Positions 1 through 7,647 of a DNA stretch of 64,000 nt are shown in pieces (position 1 is the stretch's first letter; each line of letters starts with the position of its first letter). Both the position numbers and the translations under genes were made by a program. The notes beneath the pieces were generated by a model, which saw nothing but the letters and a program-made list of their open reading frames with translations, was not told the DNA's origin and ran no database searches. Source of the DNA: a virus; the IMG/VR virus record IMGVR_UViG_3300038701_001282, positions 1-64,000 of that record; one strand, given 5' to 3'.

Positions 1-1130
1 GTCAAATCTCTATCTTTCCACTCTAACGGTACCCAGCCTAGGTCTCCAACAAACCACTTCTTAATGTGGGTGGTGTCTTTGATTTCAGCAGGCTCTGTAG
101 TCTTAACAGCAGTGCCTTTATGGATAGGTAACTTAAATACTTTTCCATATATCTTAACTTTACGGTCATCTATCCACTCTCCGTCGTGCTTCTTTACAAA
201 GTTCTTAATGTGGGCTGTAAGCTCACCATTACCTTTCTTAAAGCATGTAGAGTTAAATGTGTACTCCTTAAGCTTAGTCTTACCCATTGGCTTAGTAGGA
301 AGTAGTGGCTCAATCTTATTTTTAGCATCCTCAATCATCTGATCAAGACGATCGACATTAATCTTTCCTAGTACCTCATTAAAATTAAAACCTCTATGCT
401 CTTGTCTAGTTACAATCTCAGCAACAGCTTTTTCAAGGCTATAGGAATCTTCCCAATCCCAGCCATTGTGGCGTATGTCTTCTAAGTAGTTCAGAACACC
501 CTTAGTTGCCTTACTATCGTAAATGTTGTAGTAGAGCATATCTGCAGCAAAAGTTTTAAATCTATGCTCAATTGGTACATCCTTTCTGAACTCAATTTTT
601 AAGTCGGAAGACTTAGATATCTTGGCCAGATTATCAAGACTATGACCTCCAAATCTATCAGGGTTCAAAGTCTTAGATAAGACCATCGTATCGTCAATTA
701 CACAAGACTCTCCTCCCAATGTATCGGGAGAGATTGTGTAGTCTAGGCCTAATTTTAGCTTAAGTACTAGATGGTCGTAATTAATACCATTATGAGAGAT
801 TAGTCTTAAGTCATTACCACATTCTTTTAAGAATGGCACTAATTCGTCAATAGTCTTACGGGTATACTCTACAGGATCATAATCTTTAAGTTCGTAAGTG
901 AACTCTCTGTCTACTTCCTCGTACTCACGACCATCAAATACATACTCATCTCCGTCATAGAAGCATATAATCTCATCAGTATTCACATTGATGAACACAG
1001 CGCAATGGAGCTTAAATAACTCTTCGCCATTTTCATCTACTTTAAGTTTATAAGGTACGGATGTGTAATCTATAAACTCATCTGTAAGGAGGCCATTAGC
1101 CTCCAAATCCCATACAAATTCATTATTCAT
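1..1130 (-). CDS. Family A DNA polymerase, T7 gp5-like, N-terminal part
   Basis: This is the N-terminal ~376 residues of a replicative DNA polymerase cut by the window edge. Reading leftward from ATG 1130 the protein opens with WDLEANGLL (D8, E10), the DxE exonuclease motif seen in T7 gp5 as DIEANALL. It continues with SHNGINYD and a D-T-M-V-L-S run followed by RFGGHSL, matching the order of T7 exonuclease motifs. The polymerase palm lies beyond the window. GAGG sits five bases upstream of the start. It is the last visible gene of a tightly packed leftward operon with the primase-helicase. The exonuclease domain should proofread DNA synthesis in the host cytoplasm. Confidence 0.9.
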   Translation of the reverse strand, partial: MNNEFVWDLEANGLLTDEFIDYTSVPYKLKVDENGEELFKLHCAVFINVNTDEIICFYDGDEYVFDGREYEEVDREFTYELKDYDPVEYTRKTIDELVPFLKECGNDLRLISHNGINYDHLVLKLKLGLDYTISPDTLGGESCVIDDTMVLSKTLNPDRFGGHSLDNLAKISKSSDLKIEFRKDVPIEHRFKTFAADMLYYNIYDSKATKGVLNYLEDIRHNGWDWEDSYSLEKAVAEIVTRQEHRGFNFNEVLGKINVDRLDQMIEDAKNKIEPLLPTKPMGKTKLKEYTFNSTCFKKGNGELTAHIKNFVKKHDGEWIDDRKVKIYGKVFKLPIHKGTAVKTTEPAEIKDTTHIKKWFVGDLGWVPLEWKDRDL

Positions 1131-1133
1131 TCA

Positions 1134-1331
1134 CTACCTCTCATTAGTAAAGCTTACTATAAAAGGCGTCGAACATAAGTGCCTATAAATGGATCTTATA
1201 ACCCTAACCTCACCACAGTCTTTCATTTCTCTACGTACATAGTCGACAGCATCTTCGTTGGAATATACGGGTATTTCTCGTTTTGCGCCTACGTCAGGTA
1301 TAGCGTAATACTTAATGATATCGTCCATCAT
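1134..1331 (-). CDS. Hypothetical protein, 65 aa
   Basis: I do not recognise this 65-residue protein. It begins MMDDIIKYYAIPD after an AGGAG site six bases upstream and ends four bases before the DNA polymerase start. Its start codon overlaps the stop of the upstream small gene (TAATG), so it is probably translationally coupled. It has no clear motif, signal peptide or membrane segment. Confidence 0.7.
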   Translation of the reverse strand: MMDDIIKYYAIPDVGAKREIPVYSNEDAVDYVRREMKDCGEVRVIRSIYRHLCSTPFIVSFTNER

Positions 1332-1504
1332 TATTCTCCTATAGAGGGGTTAGGGGCCACGACCTTAAACCCATACGCTTGAAGCCTGTTTGTTAGTTCA
1401 CGATTTTCTTCATACCATTTGTATTCGCGCTCACACATTTCTACAAATTCAGGAATGTCTTGATTTAATGTGTATTGCTTCCAATCTTCTTCACTCACTA
1501 TCAT
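1331..1504 (-). CDS. Hypothetical protein, 57 aa, MIVSEE...NPSIGE type
   Basis: A 57-residue gene overlaps both neighbours through TAATG junctions at each end. The ends MIVSEE and NPSIGE, and their nucleotide sequence, recur in a second small gene at 33122-33286, while the middles differ. The body is rich in charged and aromatic residues (EMCEREYKWYEENREL) and looks helical. Function is unknown. Confidence 0.65.
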   Translation of the reverse strand: MIVSEEDWKQYTLNQDIPEFVEMCEREYKWYEENRELTNRLQAYGFKVVAPNPSIGE

Positions 1505-1758
1505 TACTCCTCGATAGGCTCATACGTTTTTTCAAAAATATCTTGCTTGCATGGGTAAAACTCACCATTAACACCTTTAATTACCCAGTCACCTTCACGA
1601 GCAGTCATATTTCCCTCTAGTGTTTCTATAGTTAAGGCTGGTTCACCATTAACAAAATGTGCGAAGCAATTGCCGCGTACAAAGTTATAGCATTGGTTTT
1701 TTGATTCCATAGTGAACTGCATGGAATCAACAACTACTGGCTTTTTTCTGAATTTCAT
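1504..1758 (-). CDS. PGDYG-like small phage protein, 84 aa
   Basis: The protein starts MKFRKKPVVVDSMQF and ends in a REGDWVIKGVNGEFYPC block followed by DIFEKTYEPI. This pattern is typical of a widespread small phage family (PGDYG-type) in which a K-R-K-P-V-x-V start and a GDW/Y-x-x-G-x-x-GE-x-YPC segment are conserved. Its biochemical role is not known. It is coupled by TAATG to the next gene and lies just downstream of the primase-helicase. Confidence 0.7.
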   Translation of the reverse strand: MKFRKKPVVVDSMQFTMESKNQCYNFVRGNCFAHFVNGEPALTIETLEGNMTAREGDWVIKGVNGEFYPCKQDIFEKTYEPIEE

Positions 1759-1790
1759 TATTATTCCTTATTTTGTACACACGCTCCACC

Positions 1791-3845
1791 TTAAAATGGA
1801 GGAGCATCTTTAGATTCAGTACCATCATCTGATGAATCTTCTTCGTTATGGTGTTCTGGAACATCTTCGTAATTAGGCTCTCTGTGAGCCTCCTGCCAAT
1901 CTTCCCAGTCATACATAACATGTTTACCAGGGTCATAGTACCATGGCCCACAAGGCCCTGTAGCAACCCCTCCACGCCCTTTGGTGATAGTTGCGTAGGT
2001 CTTATTACGTTCTTCGGGATCTTCAGCATTCTTGTCTCTTGCCATTAATATATTCACAGACCCCGACTTAAAGATTGCACTTGCGCCATCAAGATCAGCC
2101 TCTTGAGGCATAATGATGTTACCGTCTTTGTCTTTGTTTAGTCGTGATCCAGCCTTATTAAAGTGACAGATATTAACAATAGTTACACTGTCATACTTCT
2201 TAACAAACCTCTTTTCCCAGCGAATAAATGCTTGTTGGTCTCGGAACTCTAGCCCCTCAAACAAGTCATTAAGTGGGTCAAATATGACCAGTCTTACGCC
2301 GAGTGTGACTACAGCCTCTTCAACCTTCTTCTGTACATCCTCGATAGTACCATCTCTATCGTCAACAATGAAGTATTTAGGAGATCCATCCTCATTATAG
2401 TCTAATTCATCAAGCTTTTCTTTATTTTCTTTAATAATATCGATAGCTTTATCATAATTCTTACTTAAGTTAATGCCAAGATGACGTGAATAGATGTTGA
2501 CAGCATATTGACCCTTAGCAAGCTCCAGTGACACAGGCAAGGATAGCTCGGTTAATTCTGTACACCAGAAATAAATAGCCTCACCAATCAAAGATGTCTT
2601 GCCAATACCAGTTGCACCACCTATGTTAATGATAGTACCCCCTGAGAAGCCCCCATTCGTCATCTCCTGGACTTTACGCATAAAGGGTGGTAGACGTATC
2701 TTAGTCTTCTTAAATTCCTCTATGGCTGCCTCACGCATTTCTGCAGAGCTTACGATACCTACAGGTATATGTCTTCTTTTGTTATTGAACAAATCACTAA
2801 CAAAATCCTTAACTAATCCCTTCATCAAATATTCATTAGGGTCTTTCTCTTGCCACAAGATCTTATACACCTTACCTTTTGGTAAGACATCTAAGCATTC
2901 GTCCATGGCCTTATTGCCAGCTTCATCATTGTCTAAAGCTAGTACAATCTCTTCGAAAGAGTTAATCCACTCATAATTGTTCTTAAGTTGGGCTTTTAGG
3001 CTACCCTCTCCAGAGGTAGGACTAACAAATGCTGGCTTATACCAATTCTCCCGGAAATGGCTACTATTGACCATATCGATGCAAGCTTCACGGTCTTCTT
3101 CTCCTCCTACAATGACAAGAGTCTTACCTCCTCCCTTGTAGTGGATTGCTCCGTAAAGATCATTAGTAATTCCTACCCTACCTTCAGAGAAGAATTTCTT
3201 ATCTCGTTTACCTGTTTCCTGGTCAACTATTGGACACTCTCTCTTCTTCATGCCAACTACTTTGAAGTTCTCTGTTGCTAGATACCAACGTGCTATCACC
3301 TCTCCATAGTCATCATACTCTGTACGAACTTTACTTCTTTTGAGTGTTTCGTCACTAATACCTCTGAATCCAGTTCCATGTGGGGCTGAATTTCTGATGA
3401 TCTGATTATATTTCTCGGTTGTTATTGCTGGCTTCTTCTCTTTTTTCTTCATAGTTACCTTTGGTTTAACTTTAACCACATCTTCGTCTTTATTGTTCTT
3501 TAAGTTTATATTGTATCTATCGACCAATATATCAATAGCAGCACCAAAACCAACATCTTCCTCTTTCATTACTACATCTACAATATCCCAAGTCTCAGCA
3601 CAAGCAAAACAGTGGCAGCTTTCCTCTGATACAAGCATAGAGGGAGTGCCATCGTTATGGTATGGGCATTTAACCTTAGCACTCTCGTCTGCATATTCGT
3701 GGTCATAGTGGTCAAACAACTCATATACAGTGACTGAAGACTTAACTTGTGCTATCTCATCTGCAGAGTATTTAGATTTATGTTTAGTAGTTAAAGTATC
3801 AAAGCTCACGATTGGATGCTCCATATTTAGTCCAAACAGCCACAT
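1791..3845 (-). CDS. Bifunctional DNA primase-helicase, T7 gp4-like
   Basis: This 684-residue protein primes and unwinds DNA at the fork. A CHC2-type zinc site is visible (C60-x2-H63, C79-x2-C82), followed by a Toprim core (GGEED 247-251 and DND 305-307), then a RecA-like hexameric helicase with Walker A GATGIGKTS at 410-418. An acidic tail (EDVPEHHNEEDSSDD) ends the protein, as in T7 gp4, where the tail contacts the polymerase. Together with the T7-type polymerase downstream it forms the replisome core. The start is uncertain: neither M1 nor M8 has a strong ribosome site, and the first codons overlap the gene at 3799-3978, so coupled initiation is possible. Confidence 0.93.
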   Translation of the reverse strand: MWLFGLNMEHPIVSFDTLTTKHKSKYSADEIAQVKSSVTVYELFDHYDHEYADESAKVKCPYHNDGTPSMLVSEESCHCFACAETWDIVDVVMKEEDVGFGAAIDILVDRYNINLKNNKDEDVVKVKPKVTMKKKEKKPAITTEKYNQIIRNSAPHGTGFRGISDETLKRSKVRTEYDDYGEVIARWYLATENFKVVGMKKRECPIVDQETGKRDKKFFSEGRVGITNDLYGAIHYKGGGKTLVIVGGEEDREACIDMVNSSHFRENWYKPAFVSPTSGEGSLKAQLKNNYEWINSFEEIVLALDNDEAGNKAMDECLDVLPKGKVYKILWQEKDPNEYLMKGLVKDFVSDLFNNKRRHIPVGIVSSAEMREAAIEEFKKTKIRLPPFMRKVQEMTNGGFSGGTIINIGGATGIGKTSLIGEAIYFWCTELTELSLPVSLELAKGQYAVNIYSRHLGINLSKNYDKAIDIIKENKEKLDELDYNEDGSPKYFIVDDRDGTIEDVQKKVEEAVVTLGVRLVIFDPLNDLFEGLEFRDQQAFIRWEKRFVKKYDSVTIVNICHFNKAGSRLNKDKDGNIIMPQEADLDGASAIFKSGSVNILMARDKNAEDPEERNKTYATITKGRGGVATGPCGPWYYDPGKHVMYDWEDWQEAHREPNYEDVPEHHNEEDSSDDGTESKDAPPF

Positions 3846-3978
3846 CTAGTAGACTTGCAGATTCAATATCTGAACACCTCACCCCAGAGTAAGAGCAATC
3901 TTCCAAATCACTGAATTCAGCAAATTCTGATGCATCTTTAAAGTCCTCTATACAATCTATGATACTGTTTATTTGCAT
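3799..3978 (-). CDS. Hypothetical protein, 59 aa
   Basis: A 59-residue reading frame starts at ATG 3978 with GGAG five bases upstream and overlaps the start of the primase-helicase by about 47 bases. It also overlaps the last codons of the gene before it. The sequence is acidic and serine-rich with no recognisable domain. The good ribosome site and the gap-filling position support it; function unknown. Confidence 0.5.
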   Translation of the reverse strand: MQINSIIDCIEDFKDASEFAEFSDLEDCSYSGVRCSDIESASLLDVAVWTKYGASNREL

Positions 3979-4262
3979 TTTGGCTCCGACTCTAGTTCCT
4001 CTACAAGACTCATTAAGGTTACCTTTGCTGATTCTGGTTTATCTTCCTTTATTGATTCCAGAGCTTTCTTCACCTTATCTCTCACATTGTCTTCTTTCTT
4101 AAGTATTATCCAAGGATATGCACCATCCTCAGATCCTGCTATACATGGTAAACAATCTCTAGTGTATGTGCAGTAATCTAGGTATACCTCGCCAGGCATA
4201 GGGCAACGATACTCGGCGAATTGAGAGTATCCAGGTATTTTTTCAGTAAGTTTTATTTGCAT
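3969..4262 (-). CDS. Hypothetical protein, 97 aa
   Basis: I start this gene at ATG 4262 because GAGG lies upstream at good spacing and the previous gene stops at 4264; an upstream ATG at 4295 lacks a site. The N-terminal half carries four cysteines in CPMPGEVYLDYCTYTRDC and LPC, which could bind metal or be disulfide-linked. The C-terminal half is a charged helix. Function is unknown. Confidence 0.65.
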   Translation of the reverse strand: MQIKLTEKIPGYSQFAEYRCPMPGEVYLDYCTYTRDCLPCIAGSEDGAYPWIILKKEDNVRDKVKKALESIKEDKPESAKVTLMSLVEELESEPKCK

Positions 4263-4263
4263 A

Positions 4264-4716
4264 TTATTTCCTCTTATAGTAGCAATGTGACCCAATACTT
4301 AGGGTAGGTGTTGTATTGTCCATCCAGGTTCTGTATATGGTACATTTAGTATAGTACAAAGATCCCATAGTGAAGTCACTAATTTCCTCAGAATCTACTT
4401 TTCTTGCTAGTTCTGCTACTCTTAAGTATTCAGCTACATCTTCATCTCTTATGAAATCTTCTCTGTCATCACATTTGAAACTGAAATGGCAAGCCCAAGG
4501 TTTACTTGGGTCATTGGAGGGTTGGCTTACTACATCACAGGCAGTATTCTTAAATTCTGTGGTTGTATCTTGTACTCTGTTCTTGATTACAAGTGCAACA
4601 CCCAACATACCTTCATCTCCATCTACAGATGCCTCATTAATCATGGCATCTGTTACACAGAAAAGTTCCATACCTAACTTTAATATCAGTGCTGTGGTGT
4701 TGCTATCTAAACTCAT
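4264..4716 (-). CDS. SleB/CwlJ-like cell wall hydrolase (probable endolysin)
   Basis: The 150-residue protein matches the SleB/Hydrolase_2 fold: an E-A-x-x-D-G-D-EGMLGVA-x-VIKNRV block at residues ~27-48 holds the likely catalytic glutamate, followed by CDVV, a FSFKCDD segment, GSLYYTK and a closing IGSHCYYK. Family members cleave peptidoglycan glycan strands. No signal peptide or membrane anchor is present, so release would need a holin, or the enzyme acts from the virion. It sits in the replication operon rather than beside the late genes. An M23 peptidase at 42860-43315 is a second wall-degrading enzyme in this phage. Confidence 0.8.
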   Translation of the reverse strand: MSLDSNTTALILKLGMELFCVTDAMINEASVDGDEGMLGVALVIKNRVQDTTTEFKNTACDVVSQPSNDPSKPWACHFSFKCDDREDFIRDEDVAEYLRVAELARKVDSEEISDFTMGSLYYTKCTIYRTWMDNTTPTLSIGSHCYYKRK

Positions 4717-4718
4717 AT

Positions 4719-5210
4719 CTATGCCCAGGGACAGTTGCTTCTTAGTACTTCTAGTTCTGCTTTGCAGGTATTATTAAAGTAGTTTTTTGCTTTGTTTATT
4801 TTTTCTACGGTATCGCCAGATAGTTGCAGTTGACTTACTTCTTGTTCTGGTATTGAGTCTACAACTTTTCTGATGCCCTCTCTCATAGTTTTAGCTTTGT
4901 TAAGACTCTCAGTTATTGTGTAGATTTCACTACGAAAAAGGTCACTTTCAGAAGTAGCTCTGAGCTGAGCAACGTAACCAAAAAGATCGTTACTAATCTT
5001 TTTATTTGGGCACTCTGCAGACACTATACTATTAGTGTTATCTAGGGAGTAAATCACACTTTGCTTTACACTATTATACTTGGAAATCAAGTCTTCAAAG
5101 TCTTTAATACGGTATTCAGCCATCTTCTTCAAATGATTCAAATCAAAAATAAATTGGCTGATACAGGTTTTACCTGTAATTGTCGATACTACATCATAAT
5201 TCGTTTGCAT
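4719..5210 (-). CDS. Hypothetical protein, 163 aa
   Basis: I do not recognise this protein. It is predicted to be mostly helical (FIFDLNHLKKMAEYRIKDFEDL; later ETLNKAKTMREGIRKVV) and soluble, with no zinc or Walker motif. It lies between the zinc-ribbon gene, with which it overlaps 17 bases, and the wall hydrolase, two bases downstream, so all three are probably in one transcript. Confidence 0.65.
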   Translation of the reverse strand: MQTNYDVVSTITGKTCISQFIFDLNHLKKMAEYRIKDFEDLISKYNSVKQSVIYSLDNTNSIVSAECPNKKISNDLFGYVAQLRATSESDLFRSEIYTITESLNKAKTMREGIRKVVDSIPEQEVSQLQLSGDTVEKINKAKNYFNNTCKAELEVLRSNCPWA

Positions 5211-5388
5211 GGTTTATGTCACTCTCCTCTTTAATTGATTTATCTACTGAGTACTCACTAACTAGTCTTCTGGCTTTCTTAATACAAGATGTGCATATTT
5301 GTACATCTCCGATACTAACATAAGCGGAGACCTTAGATCCACACTCATGGCACACTGTGCACAACCCCTCCATATTCACTATATGCAT
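5194..5388 (-). CDS. Small zinc-ribbon protein, 64 aa
   Basis: Two CxxC knuckles (CTVCHECGS and CTSCIKK) about 17 residues apart suggest a single zinc ribbon. A hydrophilic tail follows. I use ATG 5388, three bases past the preceding stop and with GGAG about nine bases upstream; a GTG at 5403 is an alternative. Such small ribbons in phages often bind nucleic acid or host RNA polymerase, but nothing here fixes the target. Confidence 0.65.
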   Translation of the reverse strand: MHIVNMEGLCTVCHECGSKVSAYVSIGDVQICTSCIKKARRLVSEYSVDKSIKEESDINHANEL

Positions 5389-5390
5389 GA

Positions 5391-5648
5391 TCACTCGCTC
5401 CACACATCATTAGCTGATTGGTTAATAAGTGACTTCATACGTTGCTTAAGCAATTCATAAGCTTCTTTGTCATTTATCTCGTAGTATAGTTCAGGCCAAG
5501 GTAGGATAGTAGAAGGAAGATAGTTGTTAACAACAAACTCACCAAATCGCATGAACTTAGTATCTGAAGTCTTTCTAGTCCAATAGTCTCTCCAGTACGC
5601 TTCTATGTTGTCCAGAATCTCTTCAAATAAAGCTTTTCTCTTATTCAT
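5391..5648 (-). CDS. Hypothetical protein, 85 aa; first gene of leftward replication operon
   Basis: This is the promoter-proximal gene of the leftward block that ends in DNA polymerase. It has an aromatic-rich sequence (IEAYWRDYWTRK, LPWPELYYEI) and a helical C terminus. No family is recognised. It lies downstream of the repeated control element at 5691-5755. Confidence 0.65.
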   Translation of the reverse strand: MNKRKALFEEILDNIEAYWRDYWTRKTSDTKFMRFGEFVVNNYLPSTILPWPELYYEINDKEAYELLKQRMKSLINQSANDVWSE

Positions 5649-5690
5649 GTATTATCTCTTGATTGGTGTTATTGTTGTGTTTGTATTGTG

Positions 5691-5755
5691 TACAAGTATA
5701 AGTATAGACGAATCCTTGGGGAATAATAAATCTATAAGTAAACTTATAATAATGA
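5691..5755 (-). promoter_or_regulatory. Repeated leftward promoter/operator element, copy 1
   Basis: On the minus strand this stretch carries CCAAGGATTCGT followed by two overlapping -10-like hexamers (TATACTTATACT), and upstream of them the perfect inverted repeat TATAAGT-AA-ACTTATA (5732-5747). The same motifs in the same order recur at 43365-43444, with 28 bases (5728-5755 and 43417-43444) identical. Both copies sit directly upstream of leftward operons. The ACTTATA heptamer appears three times here. I infer a phage-specific promoter with an upstream regulator site. Confidence 0.6.
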
Positions 5756-5803
5756 ATATATAATACTATATAATACTATCACATTTCCTAAAGGAATGTC
5801 CTT

Positions 5804-5831
5804 ATTATATCACAGTTTTTCAATTTTGCAA
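5804..5831 (-). promoter_or_regulatory. Sigma70-like leftward promoter
   Basis: Minus-strand TTGCAA (5826-5831), 16-base spacer, TATAAT (5804-5809), followed by AAGGAC and a short hairpin. Its core resembles the promoter at 42821-42848 well beyond the hexamers (both read CAAAATT-AAA-CTGTG before TATAAT). It lies downstream of the secreted-protein gene and would feed the replication operon together with the element at 5691-5755. Confidence 0.6.
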
Positions 5832-5882
5832 GTATTATTTTTATACTGATTATTTATAATAAGGACAAACTATATAACTAAA

Positions 5883-7313
5883 TTAGAATACTACACTATT
5901 ACCGTCTGAGTCCACATAAGTAAACAAGTCATTCCAAACAAAGGTTAAAATATTACCATAATTGTCTCGGATACTTGGGTGGATCATCTCTGGGATGTCA
6001 TATGTAATTGGTGGCATCTCTTGGTAGATTACCATATAACTTACAATTGCAGCAAGGAAGTAAGTATTAGGTGTACCGTGAGGAGCGCTATCTTCATACA
6101 ATTCAGCCACAGGAATATCTGAAAGAATACCTGAGTATAATTTAGACAGCACTGGCGCTACTGGAATCATCTTGAAGGGGACAAATGGATAATCCTCACG
6201 AGACTCTTCATATGCAGCTAACCACCAATCATGTGCACTTCCTAGTACTAGGTCATGGTATGCATTAAACTCGCCCTCAGAGATAGGGAATGAATTAGAA
6301 ACATAACCCATATCACTCCAGCTCTCGTATAGATAGAACACTTGTCCAGACTGATTTTGATCTGACCAAATCATAGCATCTACGACTCTAGATACAACAC
6401 TTGGCTCTCCGTAGAATATATCATCTGGATACACATCAAGACCAAAGTTCAAGACAGTCATCATTGTACTGGTGAATCCAACACCAGAATATAATGTATC
6501 TTCTGCCCAAGGACTTACAAGACCATCCCAACCCCATTGAGGAGATGGAGGAATCATAGGCATAAAACCATACTGACCTGACATCAAGTAACTCTTATCT
6601 TCAGATGCTCCAGCAAACTCTGTTAACCAATGAGGAGTTGTAGTGTATGGATGATCTTGAGTCTGGTATTCATGATTGATTAGACTATGACCAAAAATAT
6701 ACTGAACCTCATCTTGAGGTAAGTTACAAATAGGACTGAATTTATCTACTGCAACAGGGGATGGAGTGGCAGTAGGAGTAGGCTCAGGCGTCTCTGTAGG
6801 CTCTGGAGTGGGCGTTGGAGTCTCCGTCGGTACTGGGGTAGCAGTAGGCGTAGGAGTTGCCGTAGCGGTTGGTACAGGAGTTCCTGTGGGTGTTGGAGTT
6901 GGTGTGCCATCAGATCCGTACACATTTAGTGTTACCCATGCCCAGGCCATATTGTCCCAAGAGTTATGAGGTAAGTTAGGATCATCAATGATAGTCATCA
7001 TAAATCCACCAGTACCCGTAAAATCAGAGTCTGGTACAACAACTACTGTATCTCCTTCGATATATACAGAAGTAACCCCTTGCCAGTCATCCACTACAAT
7101 AATACTTAAGTAGCAAGATGGGTCTGGATATTGTGGGTCACAATCAGCATCAGTTGATCCTCCCAATAAGTTACTGAATGGGATAGCAATATCAGTATCA
7201 TTAAAGATATTGAATGTGCTTTCAGGAACTATAGGAGGAGCGGCAACTGTAGATGTCATAGCACCGAATACCATAGCTAATGTTAAAGTTACACTTTTAA
7301 GTAATGATCGCAT
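5883..7313 (-). CDS. Secreted protein with TP-rich linker and SGNH-hydrolase-like domain
   Basis: The 476-residue protein has a clear signal peptide (basic MRSLLK, hydrophobic core, cleavage near VAA-PP at 25). An extracellular N-domain (26-136) is followed by a threonine/proline linker (about 137-187), then a C-terminal domain with GHSL (208-211) and DSAPHG (D408, H412). That C-domain is paralogous to the virion-module protein at 51948-52913: both share HSL near the start, APHGT followed by a hydrophobic helix (FLAA), and similar order between. The HSL serine and D/H suggest an SGNH-type esterase, although the block reads D-x3-H rather than the usual DxxH. It would be exported by the infected host, perhaps to modify surface polysaccharide. 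Preceded by AAAAGGAG. Confidence 0.75.
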   Translation of the reverse strand: MRSLLKSVTLTLAMVFGAMTSTVAAPPIVPESTFNIFNDTDIAIPFSNLLGGSTDADCDPQYPDPSCYLSIIVVDDWQGVTSVYIEGDTVVVVPDSDFTGTGGFMMTIIDDPNLPHNSWDNMAWAWVTLNVYGSDGTPTPTPTGTPVPTATATPTPTATPVPTETPTPTPEPTETPEPTPTATPSPVAVDKFSPICNLPQDEVQYIFGHSLINHEYQTQDHPYTTTPHWLTEFAGASEDKSYLMSGQYGFMPMIPPSPQWGWDGLVSPWAEDTLYSGVGFTSTMMTVLNFGLDVYPDDIFYGEPSVVSRVVDAMIWSDQNQSGQVFYLYESWSDMGYVSNSFPISEGEFNAYHDLVLGSAHDWWLAAYEESREDYPFVPFKMIPVAPVLSKLYSGILSDIPVAELYEDSAPHGTPNTYFLAAIVSYMVIYQEMPPITYDIPEMIHPSIRDNYGNILTFVWNDLFTYVDSDGNSVVF

Positions 7314-7419
7314 TATATCTCCTTTTAGTGGTTTATTGCGATGTTTGTTTGTGCTACTTAATTGTTGCTCATTATTACATCATCACTGAGTGAGCAAGCT
7401 CAGATTTCAGCACTACTGC

Positions 7420-7647
7420 CTAGATTCTTACACGTTCTTCACATTCTATCATGAAGCCGTTGATATCTTGCTCTGCTATGAAGATTAACTCTGAGTACTG
7501 GAAATACCAATACCCGCCAAAACACACAGACACTTCAGCCTCTTCGTAGTTGGTATACTTAATGGCTTCCTCGGGTAAGGAAGAACATCCTACAACTAGA
7601 GCAGTCAGTAGGACGGATATCACATTAATAGGCAATTTATTGTTCAT
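7420..7647 (-). CDS. Small lipoprotein, 75 aa
   Basis: The N terminus has the form of a lipoprotein signal: MNNKLPINVISVLLTALVVGC with lipobox VVGC and Ser-Ser after the cysteine. The mature part is about 55 residues with a pair of cysteines (C42 and C68 region) and several aromatics. After export it would be lipid-anchored in the envelope. Function unknown; superinfection exclusion is one possible role for such phage lipoproteins. Confidence 0.7.
   Translation of the reverse strand: MNNKLPINVISVLLTALVVGCSSLPEEAIKYTNYEEAEVSVCFGGYWYFQYSELIFIAEQDINGFMIECEERVRI

Noticed and set aside
6766-6969. Rightward glycine/valine-rich frame
   Set aside because: It is the complement of the threonine/proline linker codons of the secreted protein, a low-complexity shadow.
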